A stretch of DNA of 64,000 bases from Labilibacter marinus (GTDB lineage Bacteria; Bacteroidota; Bacteroidia; Bacteroidales; Marinilabiliaceae), in contig NZ_LXYE02000042.1 in NCBI RefSeq assembly GCF_001659685.2, forward strand, positions 1 to 64,000, given 5' to 3'. Both the position numbers and the translations under genes were made by a program. Of the stretch, positions 17,074 through 27,130 are shown piece by piece. The notes under the pieces were generated by a model. The model searched no databases and had not been told where the DNA came from. It saw only the letters and a program-made list of their open reading frames with translations. Every line of letters begins with the position of its first letter. Position 1 is the stretch's first letter.

Positions 17074-17847
17074 TTATAGTTCGCTTAAAAAACTGGTTAA
17101 TGGGCTGCTGGCTTCTGCTTGTTGGCGCACGGCTCCAGGTCCCGATAAATGGCCTATTCTGCCAGCTTGTACACTCATTTTAAATGCTTCTCCCATTTGC
17201 ACAGGGTCATGCGCTACCGCGATAGCCGTATTTACCAAAACAGCATCGGCGCCTAATTCCATGGCCTCAGCAGCGTGAGATGGAACACCAATTCCAGCAT
17301 CCACTATCACAGGTAAATTAGATTGTTCGATGATTATTTTTAAAAATTCTTTTGTTTTTAAACCTTGGTTGGTACCAATAGGTGAACCTAGTGGCATTAC
17401 TGCAGAAGCACCTGCATCTTCTAGCTTTTTGCAAAGAACAGGGTCGGCATGGATATATGGGAGGATGATAAAACCTTCTTTGGCCAGTTCGTAACACGCT
17501 TTAAGCGTTTCTTCCCCATCAGGTAATAAGTATTTTGGGTCGGGATGAATTTCAAGTTTTAGCCATTTAGTACCTAAAGCTTCGGCAGCCAACTGAGCTG
17601 CAAAAACAGCCTCTTTAGCATTTCTAACACCGCTTGTGTTAGGTAATAAATTTACACCAGGAATATTGAGGTGCTTCAGCATATCGTCAGCACCACTTTT
17701 CATGTCTACTCTTTTTAAGGCAACGGTCACTAATTCCGAACCAGAAGCTACAATAGAATCTTGCATCAATTGGTTAGAACTAAATTTTCCAGTGCCTAAG
17801 AATAATCTGGAATTAAATGTTTTATCCGCTATTGTTAATTTATCCAT
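17074..17847 (-). CDS. thiG: Thiazole synthase ThiG
   Basis: 257 residues, a (beta/alpha)8 barrel that condenses 1-deoxy-xylulose-5-phosphate, iminoacetate and ThiS thiocarboxylate into thiazole phosphate. It opens [12 protein letters not shown] and has the Schiff-base region [24 protein letters not shown], the phosphate-binding [14 protein letters not shown] and [31 protein letters not shown], all canonical. Normal length. Six bases from thiD upstream and three bases before thiH. Confidence 0.96.
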   Translation of the reverse strand: MDKLTIADKTFNSRLFLGTGKFSSNQLMQDSIVASGSELVTVALKRVDMKSGADDMLKHLNIPGVNLLPNTSGVRNAKEAVFAAQLAAEALGTKWLKLEIHPDPKYLLPDGEETLKACYELAKEGFIILPYIHADPVLCKKLEDAGASAVMPLGSPIGTNQGLKTKEFLKIIIEQSNLPVIVDAGIGVPSHAAEAMELGADAVLVNTAIAVAHDPVQMGEAFKMSVQAGRIGHLSGPGAVRQQAEASSPLTSFLSEL

Positions 17848-17852
17848 GATTG

Positions 17853-18578
17853 TTATTGTTGTTGATGAAACCCAAGATTGCCTTCGTTACTCAGAATAAA
17901 TCGCTCTACATATTTTTTGCCTTGAATGCAGGCTTGCAGAATACCTAAGTTATGAGCAAGATTGGCCGAAATAGCTGAAGACAATACGCATCCTGTACCA
18001 TGTTTTGATTGACCATGAAAGGATTTGCCTTCTATTTCGGTTTGTTCACCATTTGTAATTAAAATGTCTGTTCCGGGTTTTTCTTTGTTGTGCCCACCTT
18101 TTAATAAGCAAGAGTATTTAAATAAATCAATACCTTTATTTTTGAGCATCTCATACTCATTATAATTGGGCGTAATCAGAAATAGTTTATTGAGAATTTC
18201 TTCCTCGATAGACATATCCTGATGAAAGTTAAAACCAGAACTACTTTTTATAATTGGGTCCCAGATAATCTTTATATCTGGGTTCCTATTTTTTAATAAA
18301 GCTATAATCTCCTTTAGTTCATCAAAACTATTAACCAGTCCAATTTTGGCCACATCAATAGGGTAACTCTCCATTAATATTTTTATCTGATGAAGAATCA
18401 CATCTATACCTACAGGATGATTAGCCAAAAACTGATGATCGTTTTGCACCGTAATAGCAGTAACAACAGAAAAACCATAAACGCTATGCTGTTCAAAGGT
18501 CTTTAAATCTGCTGTTATTCCTGCACCTGCACTTGGATCATGCCCTGCAATAGTTAATACAAAAGGAGCTTGCTTCAT
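17853..18578 (-). CDS. thiD: Hydroxymethylpyrimidine (phosphate) kinase ThiD
   Basis: 241 residues of the ribokinase fold. The N-terminus [23 protein letters not shown] and the [16 protein letters not shown] anion hole with catalytic Asp-like region mark an HMP/HMP-P kinase that makes HMP pyrophosphate for thiamine assembly. Slightly shorter than typical ThiD (about 265) but with all core motifs. The operon has no separate thiE (thiamine phosphate synthase), and this protein has no ThiE fusion, so the joining step must be encoded elsewhere. Overlaps nothing; six bases from thiC. Confidence 0.92.
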   Translation of the reverse strand: MKQAPFVLTIAGHDPSAGAGITADLKTFEQHSVYGFSVVTAITVQNDHQFLANHPVGIDVILHQIKILMESYPIDVAKIGLVNSFDELKEIIALLKNRNPDIKIIWDPIIKSSSGFNFHQDMSIEEEILNKLFLITPNYNEYEMLKNKGIDLFKYSCLLKGGHNKEKPGTDILITNGEQTEIEGKSFHGQSKHGTGCVLSSAISANLAHNLGILQACIQGKKYVERFILSNEGNLGFHQQQ

Positions 18579-18584
18579 TGTTAT

Positions 18585-20342
<1,758 letters not shown>

Positions 20343-20400
20343 TTATTTTGTTTTGCGATTTTTGTTTGAATGATTCTGCTTATCTATTAAGAATGAATGT

Positions 20401-20604
20401 TTAACCGCCTTTTGCAGCGGAAATAATTAACACTTTATCATTCTCCTTAAGTATTGTGGTTGCTCTGTTTTGTTGAAGCACAATTTGGTTGTTGACCGCT
20501 AAAGCCATACCCGGACTGTTGGTGAGTTTTAATTCTTCAAGAAGTGTAGCAACAACAATATCTTGTTCCACTATCTTCTTTTCATCATTAATAAAAATAA
20601 CCAT
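20401..20604 (-). CDS. thiS: Sulfur carrier protein ThiS
   Basis: 67 residues of the ubiquitin-like fold ending in the essential Gly-Gly (LIISAAKGG). ThiF adenylates this terminus, it receives sulfur as a thiocarboxylate, and ThiG uses it to build thiazole. First gene of the operon, 64 bases before thiC, and directly downstream of the TPP riboswitch. A 6-bp hairpin (GTATCT / AGATAC) sits just before its ATG in the RNA. Confidence 0.93.
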   Translation of the reverse strand: MVIFINDEKKIVEQDIVVATLLEELKLTNSPGMALAVNNQIVLQQNRATTILKENDKVLIISAAKGG

Positions 20605-20669
20605 ACATTAATATTGTGTATCTGTTTAGATACGATTAAACATATGGTGCCAAAAAGTATACTGAGGTA

Positions 20670-20748
20670 ATTCACGAATCCCTTCGCAGCATTACCTGCG
20701 CAGGTTCAATGGGTATAATCTCAGCCTGAAATGTTAGGCACCCCTTTT
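20670..20748 (-). promoter_or_regulatory. TPP riboswitch (THI element)
   Basis: On the minus strand the conserved blocks follow in order: GGGGTGCC, CTGAGATTATACCC, GAACCTG, CAGGTAATGCTGCGAAGGGA. These match the THI-box consensus. It lies between a TACCTTTG promoter and thiS. Thiamine pyrophosphate binding should turn the thi operon off. The RNA segment GGCACC at 20651-20646 can pair with the GGTGCC of the 5' block, a likely switching helix. Confidence 0.95.
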
Positions 20749-20758
20749 TAGATGAACA

Positions 20759-20791
20759 CAAAGGTAATGGTTTGATTTAAAAAAGCATCAA
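20759..20791 (-). promoter_or_regulatory. Promoter of the thi operon
   Basis: Minus strand TACCTTTG (20766-20759) fits TAnnTTTG; a TTG lies 22 bases upstream (20791-20789). Transcription would start just before the riboswitch. Confidence 0.55.
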
Positions 20792-20811
20792 GATTACTTA
20801 AAAGAATAAGC

Positions 20812-20850
20812 AACAAAAAAAAGGCTATCCGAAATTAATCGAATAGCCTT
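20812..20850 (-). terminator. Terminator of metK
   Basis: Minus strand stem AAGGCTATTCG / CGGATAGCCTT followed by a run of eight Ts, 28 bases after the metK stop. Confidence 0.9.
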
Positions 20851-20877
20851 AGTTATGATAATATAAATTAATTCAGC

Positions 20878-22128
20878 TTATAAGTTGAAAGCTTCTTTTA
20901 TTTTAGAAACGTAATCTAATTTCTCCCAGGTAAAGAACTCTACTTCTTTCTCTACATCAACGCCGTTTTCTTTTACGGTTACTTTTTGTGTATATGGTTT
21001 TCTTCCCACGTGACCATAAGCTGCTGTTGGTTCAAAGATTGGGTTTTTAAGTCCAAACCTTTTTACAATTGCTGCAGGTCGCATATCAAATATGTCATTT
21101 ATCTTTTCTGCAACTTCCCCATCGCTTAAATCAACATTCGAAGTTCCGTAAGTATTAATGAATAAACCTACAGGTTTTGCAACGCCAATTGCGTAAGCTA
21201 CTTGAACTAATGCTTCCTCTGCTACTCCAGCAGCTACCATGTTTTTAGCAATGTGGCGAGCAGCATAAGCAGCAGAACGATCAACCTTTGAGCTATCTTT
21301 ACCAGAAAATGCACCACCACCGTGAGCACCTTTACCACCGTATGTATCCACAATAATCTTACGACCAGTTAAGCCTGTATCTCCATGAGGACCACCAATT
21401 ACAAATTTACCCGTTGGGTTTACATGTAATATAAAGTTATCATCGATTAAGGATTGTTCGTTAGTGCTTAATTTTGCTTTAACACGAGGAACCAATATAT
21501 CCTTCACATCCTGTTTGATTTTGGCCAACATGGCAACTTCTTCATCGAAATCATCGTGCTGCGTAGATATTACTATAGTATGAACTCTAACAGGTTTGTT
21601 ATCATCACCATATTCCATCGTTACTTGCGACTTTGAATCAGGACGAAGGTAAGTCATCTCTTTACCTTCTCGGCGAATGGCTGCAAGCTCAATTAATAAT
21701 TGATGAGAAAGTTGAAGTGGGAAAGGCATATATCCCTCTGTTTCTTTACAAGCATAACCAAACATCATACCTTGGTCACCTGCACCTTGGTTCTCTTCGT
21801 CTTCTCTTTCAACACCACGGTTAATATCTTCGCTTTGCTCATGGATGGCAGAAATTACTCCACATGAACCCGAATCAAACATATATTCCGATTTAGTATA
21901 ACCAATGCGTTCGATTACCTTACGAGCAATGTTTTGAGCGGGAACATAACCAGTTGTTTTTACTTCTCCACTTAAAACAACCAAGCCAGTAGTAACTAAT
22001 GTTTCTGCAGCTACTTTCGATTCGGAATCCTGTCGTAAGAATTCATCTAACAATGCATCCGAAATTTGGTCTGCTACCTTATCTGGGTGTCCCTCTGAAA
22101 CGGACTCCGATGTAAATAAATAAGCCAT
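20878..22128 (-). CDS. metK: S-adenosylmethionine synthetase
   Basis: 416 residues. Makes SAM from methionine and ATP. Starts [25 protein letters not shown], with the ATP-binding GHPDK loop; [12 protein letters not shown] and the P-loop-like [26 protein letters not shown] follow, plus [16 protein letters not shown]. Intact and full length (typical bacterial MetK about 385-420, with the insertion near TRP-like residues 190 usual for Bacteroidota). A probable SAM-binding leader and a clear TAnnTTTG promoter lie upstream. Confidence 0.97.
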   Translation of the reverse strand: MAYLFTSESVSEGHPDKVADQISDALLDEFLRQDSESKVAAETLVTTGLVVLSGEVKTTGYVPAQNIARKVIERIGYTKSEYMFDSGSCGVISAIHEQSEDINRGVEREDEENQGAGDQGMMFGYACKETEGYMPFPLQLSHQLLIELAAIRREGKEMTYLRPDSKSQVTMEYGDDNKPVRVHTIVISTQHDDFDEEVAMLAKIKQDVKDILVPRVKAKLSTNEQSLIDDNFILHVNPTGKFVIGGPHGDTGLTGRKIIVDTYGGKGAHGGGAFSGKDSSKVDRSAAYAARHIAKNMVAAGVAEEALVQVAYAIGVAKPVGLFINTYGTSNVDLSDGEVAEKINDIFDMRPAAIVKRFGLKNPIFEPTAAYGHVGRKPYTQKVTVKENGVDVEKEVEFFTWEKLDYVSKIKEAFNL

Positions 22129-22158
22129 TACATTTAATAATTATATATTAATAAATAT

Positions 22159-22245
22159 GTGGATAGCTAAAAAAGAAAAGATATAATGCGTTTTAGCACT
22201 TTTTTAGAGTGGTTGCAATCAGTCAAATCCATCCACTATCCTTAA
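22159..22245 (-). promoter_or_regulatory. Probable SAM-II-like riboswitch leader of metK
   Basis: Minus strand: AGTGG (22237-22233), loop with GATTTGACTG and ATTGCAA, CCACT (22212-22208), then an A-run and GTGCTAAAACGC (to 22188). The words GATTT.AC..ATTGCAA and GCTAAAA match the SAM-II (SAM_alpha) core. The RNA further down has CTATCCAC (22166-22159), which can pair with the first stem strand and would be the switching partner near the start codon. I could pair only three bases of the expected pseudoknot (GCA/TGC) by eye, so the class assignment is tentative. Confidence 0.6.
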
Positions 22246-22256
22246 ACTTGATGATG

Positions 22257-22288
22257 CAAAAGTAAAAAAGATTACCTTTATAACACAA
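22257..22288 (-). promoter_or_regulatory. Promoter of metK
   Basis: Minus strand TACTTTTG (22264-22257) matches TAnnTTTG, with TTG 21 bases upstream (22288-22286). The start would lie a few bases before the leader RNA. Confidence 0.65.
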
Positions 22289-22411
22289 GATTATTGTCAT
22301 CTATTTTATAGGAATCGTTAAAAAAGCCCTATGAATTAGATATTTGCGACATATTAAAATGCTAAGGTTCAATACGTGGTGAAAAATATTTCATTTTTTT
22401 TCAGAAAATAT

Positions 22412-22441
22412 TTGGAGTGTTTATAATTTGCTATATCTTTG
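22412..22441 (+). promoter_or_regulatory. Promoter of tRNA-Glu/rpsT unit
   Basis: TTG (22412-22414), exactly 19 bases, then TATCTTTG (22434-22441): an ideal Bacteroidota housekeeping promoter, 40 bases before the first tRNA. Confidence 0.75.
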
Positions 22442-22481
22442 CATCCGCATTTAAAAACAAAGAAACGTTGAATGTTTTAAT

Positions 22482-22553
22482 GCTCCGTTCGTCTAGGGGT
22501 TAGGACGCCAGGTTTTCATCCTGGTAACAGGGGTTCGATTCCCCTACGGAGTA
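22482..22553 (+). tRNA. tRNA-Glu (UUC), copy 1
   Basis: 72 nt cloverleaf without an encoded CCA. Acceptor GCTCCGT/ACGGAGT (with a 1-72 G-T pair), anticodon stem CCAGG/CCTGG around loop TTTTCAT, anticodon TTC at 22515-22517, T arm AGGGG-TTCGATT-CCCCT. Identical to the copy at 22855. Confidence 0.97.
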
Positions 22554-22588
22554 CTTTTAAAAAGATTAGAAATTTAGGGTTATACAAG

Positions 22589-22840
22589 ATGGCAAATCAT
22601 AAATCGGCGTTAAAAAGAATTCGCCAAGCAGAGAAAAAAAGAGTTCACAACAAGTATTTTGCAAAAACTGCTCGTAACGCGGTAAGAAAATTGCGTGATA
22701 CAAGTGAAAAAGAAGCTGCTACAGAAATGTATCCAAAAGTAGCTGCAATGCTTGATAAGTTGGCCAAAAGAAACATTATTCATAAGAATAAAGCTTCTAA
22801 CTTAAAATCTAAGTTAGCCAAGCATATCAACAAGCTTTAA
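22589..22840 (+). CDS. rpsT: 30S ribosomal protein S20
   Basis: 83 residues, basic throughout: [30 protein letters not shown]..., ending [19 protein letters not shown]. This is the three-helix S20 that binds 16S rRNA in the small subunit body. Usual length for the family. It sits between two identical tRNA-Glu genes, and a strong promoter upstream of the first probably drives all three, with one terminator at the end; processing at the tRNAs would release the rpsT mRNA. Confidence 0.97.
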   Translation: MANHKSALKRIRQAEKKRVHNKYFAKTARNAVRKLRDTSEKEAATEMYPKVAAMLDKLAKRNIIHKNKASNLKSKLAKHINKL

Positions 22841-22854
22841 TTAAAGCTTTGTCT

Positions 22855-22926
22855 GCTCCGTTCGTCTAGGGGTTAGGACGCCAGGTTTTCATCCTGGTAA
22901 CAGGGGTTCGATTCCCCTACGGAGTA
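22855..22926 (+). tRNA. tRNA-Glu (UUC), copy 2
   Basis: Exact 72-nt duplicate of the tRNA at 22482, starting 14 bases after the rpsT stop. Same anticodon TTC. Confidence 0.97.
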
Positions 22927-22934
22927 CTCAAGAG

Positions 22935-22966
22935 AACCTTCACGTCTTAACGTGGAGGTTTTTTTG
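22935..22966 (+). terminator. Terminator of tRNA-Glu/rpsT unit
   Basis: Stem AACCTTCACG / CGTGGAGGTT with a TCTTAA loop, followed by seven Ts, eight bases after the second tRNA. Confidence 0.9.
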
Positions 22967-23027
22967 TTATGGTTAAGATTGGTTTATAATAAAGAAATTT
23001 ATATCTTATGTTATAAACGAAAATGCC

Positions 23028-23723
23028 ATGACTTACCAAAAACTGAGTATTAAAGAGTGGGCTGTTGAAGACAGGCCCCGAGAAAAATTACTCTCCAAAG
23101 GAATTTCCAGTTTATCAAATGCTGAATTAATTGCCATATTAATTGGTTCAGGAAATAGGGAAGAATCTGCCGTAGATGTTTCTAAGCGTATTTTAAATGA
23201 TGTAGGTAATAATCTAAACGAGCTTGGGAAGACAACCATCGAAAAACTTAAACGAGATTATAGAGGGATAGGCGAAGCTAAAGCCATTTGTATTGTAGCA
23301 GCCATGGAGTTGGGGCGTCGTAGGAAATTGAGTGAGGTCAAAGAGAAACCTAAGATTACTGGCAGTAGAGATGTATTTGATTTAATGCACCCAGTTTTGG
23401 CCGATTTACCGCACGAAGAATTTTGGATTCTACTTTTAAATAGAGCTAATAAGGTGATCAGTACCCAGAAAATTAGCCAAGGAGGTATAGCGGGAACCGT
23501 GATGGATACTAAATTAATTATGAAAGCAGGTATTGACCAACTGGCTTCTTCTATTATACTTTGCCACAATCATCCTTCTGGAAATAAGCAACCTAGTCAG
23601 CAAGACAAAAACATAACACTCAAACTTAAAGAGGCAGGTAAAATTCTTGATTTACCTGTACTAGATCATATTATCGTGACAGATGGTGGATTTTATAGTT
23701 TTTCGGATGAGGGGGAGTTATGA
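23028..23723 (+). CDS. radC: RadC family JAB-domain protein
   Basis: 231 residues. N-terminal helix-hairpin-helix-like region (RPREKLLSKGISSLSNAELIAILIGSG) followed by the RadC/JAMM domain: VLADLPHEEFWILLLN, then the metal-binding HxH...D in LCHNHPSGNKQPSQQD. Named for DNA repair but its biochemical role is unresolved; the JAMM motif indicates a zinc isopeptidase-like or nuclease-like site. Full length. Its last codons overlap, tail to tail, the glycosyltransferase gene on the other strand. Confidence 0.93.
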   Translation: MTYQKLSIKEWAVEDRPREKLLSKGISSLSNAELIAILIGSGNREESAVDVSKRILNDVGNNLNELGKTTIEKLKRDYRGIGEAKAICIVAAMELGRRRKLSEVKEKPKITGSRDVFDLMHPVLADLPHEEFWILLLNRANKVISTQKISQGGIAGTVMDTKLIMKAGIDQLASSIILCHNHPSGNKQPSQQDKNITLKLKEAGKILDLPVLDHIIVTDGGFYSFSDEGEL

Positions 23724-24629
23724 TTTTGAGAATCGTTGTAAGAATCGATATAAATGAAAAAGCCCTATTTTATTTAATCTCCTTCCTAAATTAATTACTA
23801 TATCAAAATAGCTATAATTTTCTTTTATATGCGAAAAGTAAAATTTCTCATCATAGAAAATAGAATTTGCGTAATTATCCCACCAATACTGGCTAAATAG
23901 TTTTGGTTGGTTCCATGGTTTTTGTAAAGTGTAATGTATAATGTGAGGGTCTATAATGTTTATTCCTTGTTCGATGGAGTTATAGTTATAATTGTAACTA
24001 TCAGGGAGGAATTTAATTTCATTTTTAAATATGATGTTTAAAATATCTTGATCTTGATATTTAAATTTCCTTTTCATATGGCTGTTTATCAATGTTTCAT
24101 AATTCTTATGGGAATTAATAATATCATTATTAAATATTAGTACTCCTGCATTAATGTATTTGCTTGCCTCTAGATCAAGCTTAGATATATGTCTTTTTAC
24201 CTTGGGGTGTAAGATAGAATTCGGATATTCTTTTACACCAGCAATACATTTATTAGTTAAGTTAGTTTTTAAGAGACCAGATATATCTTTTTTGAATATG
24301 ATATCCACATCGCAATAAATTACCCTTGAATGCGCTGCAAATATGCTTGGGATTAATAATCTAAAATATGTATCTAGACTTACATCTCTAATTTCATATG
24401 CATTATTAAACTTATTATTTACGCTTACAAAAGAAATAGCACAATTACTATATTCTTTTTCTAATTGTTTTATTTTCTTTTGGTTCGCTTGGTTAAGTCT
24501 GTTCTGTCCATATAAAATATGAATTTCATAGAAATTATTTTTAAAAGCAGTACTTAAAAGCGAAGTAATGCATACCCCTGCAGGAATTGTATATTTATCA
24601 TTGAAACTAAAAACAATAGGAATGTGCAT
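23718..24629 (-). CDS. Family 8 glycosyltransferase
   Basis: 303 residues from the ATG at 24629; an earlier ATG (24683) would overlap the flippase gene and add a non-family leader. Opens HIPIVFSFNDKYTIPAGVCITSLL, the GT8 nucleotide-sugar entry, and has the metal-binding DxD in VIYCDVDIIFKKD, then YINAGVLIFNND and a late HYTLQKPW, the His ligand typical of GT8 (LgtC/WaaJ type). It likely adds galactose or glucose to a lipid-linked glycan or LPS core. Last gene of the polysaccharide operon on this strand. Confidence 0.9.
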   Translation of the reverse strand: MHIPIVFSFNDKYTIPAGVCITSLLSTAFKNNFYEIHILYGQNRLNQANQKKIKQLEKEYSNCAISFVSVNNKFNNAYEIRDVSLDTYFRLLIPSIFAAHSRVIYCDVDIIFKKDISGLLKTNLTNKCIAGVKEYPNSILHPKVKRHISKLDLEASKYINAGVLIFNNDIINSHKNYETLINSHMKRKFKYQDQDILNIIFKNEIKFLPDSYNYNYNSIEQGINIIDPHIIHYTLQKPWNQPKLFSQYWWDNYANSIFYDEKFYFSHIKENYSYFDIVINLGRRLNKIGLFHLYRFLQRFSKS

Positions 24630-24630
24630 G

Positions 24631-25908
24631 TTATAATATGTATTTCCGATATAAAAATTGTGACAAGAACAAATATATAACATTGTTAATCAAATATGGC
24701 AAAGTGCTTTTTTCTATTGTAACAAAGGGTATAATAGAATGTATTAGTGTATAATAAATAATAGCCATGCATATTTCTGAGATAATGTATATTTTAATTT
24801 TCTCCTTAATGATAAAAGTAATGGCAAAGAACCAATTAAATAGCCTAATGGCATCACCTATATTCTGGTACAAAAAAAGGTTCTCCATTCCTTCGAAACT
24901 GGAAGAGAATAGAAAATAAACGATTAATTCTCTACTTAAAAATATAATAAAGATTGCAATAAGAATAATAGGCATCGTTATTTTTATTGAGTCCCAAATA
25001 AGTTTATTGAGCTCTATACGCTTTTTATTTTTTGATATTTGAGGTAGGTAGTATAGTGATAGAGCAGCAACACCTAAGGAGAATATGTTCTTTGAAATTC
25101 TTGATACCCCTTCCCACCATCCAGCTAATTCCATGGAGTATGCTTCTATAATTACATTTCTAATTAATATAGAACTAAGTTGGGAAATACTAGTAGCAAA
25201 GAGTAGCATTAATCCAAAACCTAATAGGCGTTTGTTGATGTATTTTGAGATGGAGAAGGCTTTTAATGTCGGAATAATCAACTTTCTTGAATAATATATA
25301 GCAAGGAATGAATTAATTACAGAAGTTAAATAAAGTGCAGTAATTGCACCATCAATATTAAAATAGTAAATAAAAGGGATTGATGTTAAGAAGGTTATAA
25401 TAGCAAACCATATATTAGCTCTGATATATGTTTTGTAGTTTTCAAGGCCATTAAAAATACTTAAAATAGCATTATTAAATGATAATGAAAAAGTAAGAAA
25501 TCCACTTAGTTTAATATAAATATAGTACTGTAGAGAATGCAATAAATACAATGATATTTTTGCAGCGAATATATATACAATTAGGGAGGTGATTAGGCTT
25601 AAAACAGTAACAAGAAAAAGGCTATTCCCAATAATTAGGTACCTTTTTTTATTGCTGTTTTTATATTGAGAACAAAGCTTAGTGATGCCTTGATGTATGC
25701 CTACTCCAGAAAAATTGGAAATGATTTGTGTAAAACTATTAAACTGACCTAATAATACCATGCCTGATGCGCCAAGCCATGTAGAAATAATTTTAATATT
25801 TAACATCCCTAAAATAAACCTTAACAACACTTGTTGTGAGTTAGTAAAGGAGATTTTTATTATTTTTTTTCTCGAAAGATAACGAAGTATGTCTATTGGT
25901 TTTTTCAA
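24631..25908 (-). CDS. O-antigen/polysaccharide flippase (Wzx-like)
   Basis: 425 residues, almost wholly hydrophobic with about 12 membrane helices, in the MATE/MVF-type polysaccharide transporter pattern. The start has GASGMVLLGQFNSFTQIISNFSGVGIHQGITKL, typical of the Bacteroidota 'O-antigen translocase' group. It would flip undecaprenyl-linked repeat units across the inner membrane. The start overlaps the GT4 gene by four bases, and the GT8 start lies one base past its stop. Confidence 0.88.
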   Translation of the reverse strand: MKKPIDILRYLSRKKIIKISFTNSQQVLLRFILGMLNIKIISTWLGASGMVLLGQFNSFTQIISNFSGVGIHQGITKLCSQYKNSNKKRYLIIGNSLFLVTVLSLITSLIVYIFAAKISLYLLHSLQYYIYIKLSGFLTFSLSFNNAILSIFNGLENYKTYIRANIWFAIITFLTSIPFIYYFNIDGAITALYLTSVINSFLAIYYSRKLIIPTLKAFSISKYINKRLLGFGLMLLFATSISQLSSILIRNVIIEAYSMELAGWWEGVSRISKNIFSLGVAALSLYYLPQISKNKKRIELNKLIWDSIKITMPIILIAIFIIFLSRELIVYFLFSSSFEGMENLFLYQNIGDAIRLFNWFFAITFIIKEKIKIYIISEICMAIIYYTLIHSIIPFVTIEKSTLPYLINNVIYLFLSQFLYRKYIL

Positions 25909-27002
25909 GATATCTTACTTTTCCAGAAAGTTAAATATTGTTGTGCGACTTTTTCACAATCGTGATGTTTAACTACGAACTCTCGACTTTTATGAGCTTG
26001 CTGAACTAATTTCCTTTTGTTTTCGATAATCTTTTCAAAAGTTTTCAGCATCTCCTCGTTACTGGTATTTAGATCTAGAATAGGTTTGTTATTGTCTTCG
26101 CCTAAAGAATTATACATTTCTTCATCGGCCCCGCCTCCAACTATTAAACCTTTTGATTGAGCTATTAATCCGTTCATGCCTATGCCGTAAGCATAAAGTT
26201 GATCGCATAGAATATGAGAATTGTTGACTAAATGTACATACTCTTCAAATGGCACAGAGTCTACAATGGTTAACTCAACTTCGTTCGGATACTTTTCTTT
26301 AAGAAGTTCTAATACCTTTTTAATCCTATCCGTCCCTTTCAGTTTTACGCGGTCTTTCATAAGGCCTAATAAAAACTTAATTTTTTTAGTTTCAGGATTA
26401 ATGCTACTAGTAAATTTATACTTATTCGTATCAATAGGTAGTGGAATGTAAATTGTTTTGTCTGGATAGTGGTCTATGTACGCTTTGTGGTATCCAGTTG
26501 ATGTGGCAATTATACCCTTGCAATGGTTACTTGTTATAATATTTAGTTTCTTAATGGATGGGGCTGTAGCGAACGACTTTAAAGATTTAACGTGCATATT
26601 ACTGGCTGCATCAGATATGTAGAAAATTGAATATTTAAGTTCTTGTTTTAGTGCTTTATTTACATAGAAATAGTCCATCCCTGTTGCACACATAAATATA
26701 TTAGGATTAAACCTTTTTAAAATATTAAAATGAATCCTACAGAATAAAGGAGAAGTAACTAAGTAATTAGGTGCAATGAGTTGTACAATATCATAACCAA
26801 TTAGTTTAGGCAGAGTTTTTATAATTTTCAAAGCAAATAGTAAATGCTTAAGTTTTTTGGGTTGTTTTAAATCTATATCTCTAGGTACGTTTTTCCATCC
26901 ATCTCCAGTTGAAGCAAGGGTTACATCCATTCCCAGTTTTTTTAGTCCTATTGCTAAATTGTAATGTAAGCTGCTGTATTCGCCAAGTAATAGTACTTTC
27001 AT
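25905..27002 (-). CDS. Glycosyltransferase, GT4/GT-B type
   Basis: 365 residues from the ATG at 27002 (MKVLLLGEYSSLHYNLAIGL); an upstream ATG at 27047 adds 15 unlikely residues. The N-terminal domain is a Rossmann fold with a glycine-rich donor/acceptor entry; the C-terminal part carries KFLLGLMKDRVKLKGTDRIKKVLE, then LCDQLYAYGIGMNGLIAQSKGLIVGGGADEE, a diverged version of the GT4 E-x7-E sugar-nucleotide region. Probably transfers a sugar to the growing lipid-linked unit. First gene of a three-gene leftward run and divergent from the ATP-grasp gene. Confidence 0.82.
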   Translation of the reverse strand: MKVLLLGEYSSLHYNLAIGLKKLGMDVTLASTGDGWKNVPRDIDLKQPKKLKHLLFALKIIKTLPKLIGYDIVQLIAPNYLVTSPLFCRIHFNILKRFNPNIFMCATGMDYFYVNKALKQELKYSIFYISDAASNMHVKSLKSFATAPSIKKLNIITSNHCKGIIATSTGYHKAYIDHYPDKTIYIPLPIDTNKYKFTSSINPETKKIKFLLGLMKDRVKLKGTDRIKKVLELLKEKYPNEVELTIVDSVPFEEYVHLVNNSHILCDQLYAYGIGMNGLIAQSKGLIVGGGADEEMYNSLGEDNNKPILDLNTSNEEMLKTFEKIIENKRKLVQQAHKSREFVVKHHDCEKVAQQYLTFWKSKIS

Positions 27003-27130
27003 GTAATTTGAATAAATATTAAATGTTTCATGCCAAACGATGCGCAAAATTATATAGTATTGGAAAAGATGTATGTAAATAATTGAATAAAACTATTTTT
27101 ACAAGAAAATTAAGAATTTAAAGAAGAACA

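Noticed and set aside
22482-22926. tRNA duplication as an integration (att) site of a mobile element
   Set aside because: Only rpsT lies between the copies and there is no integrase; both tRNAs are complete.
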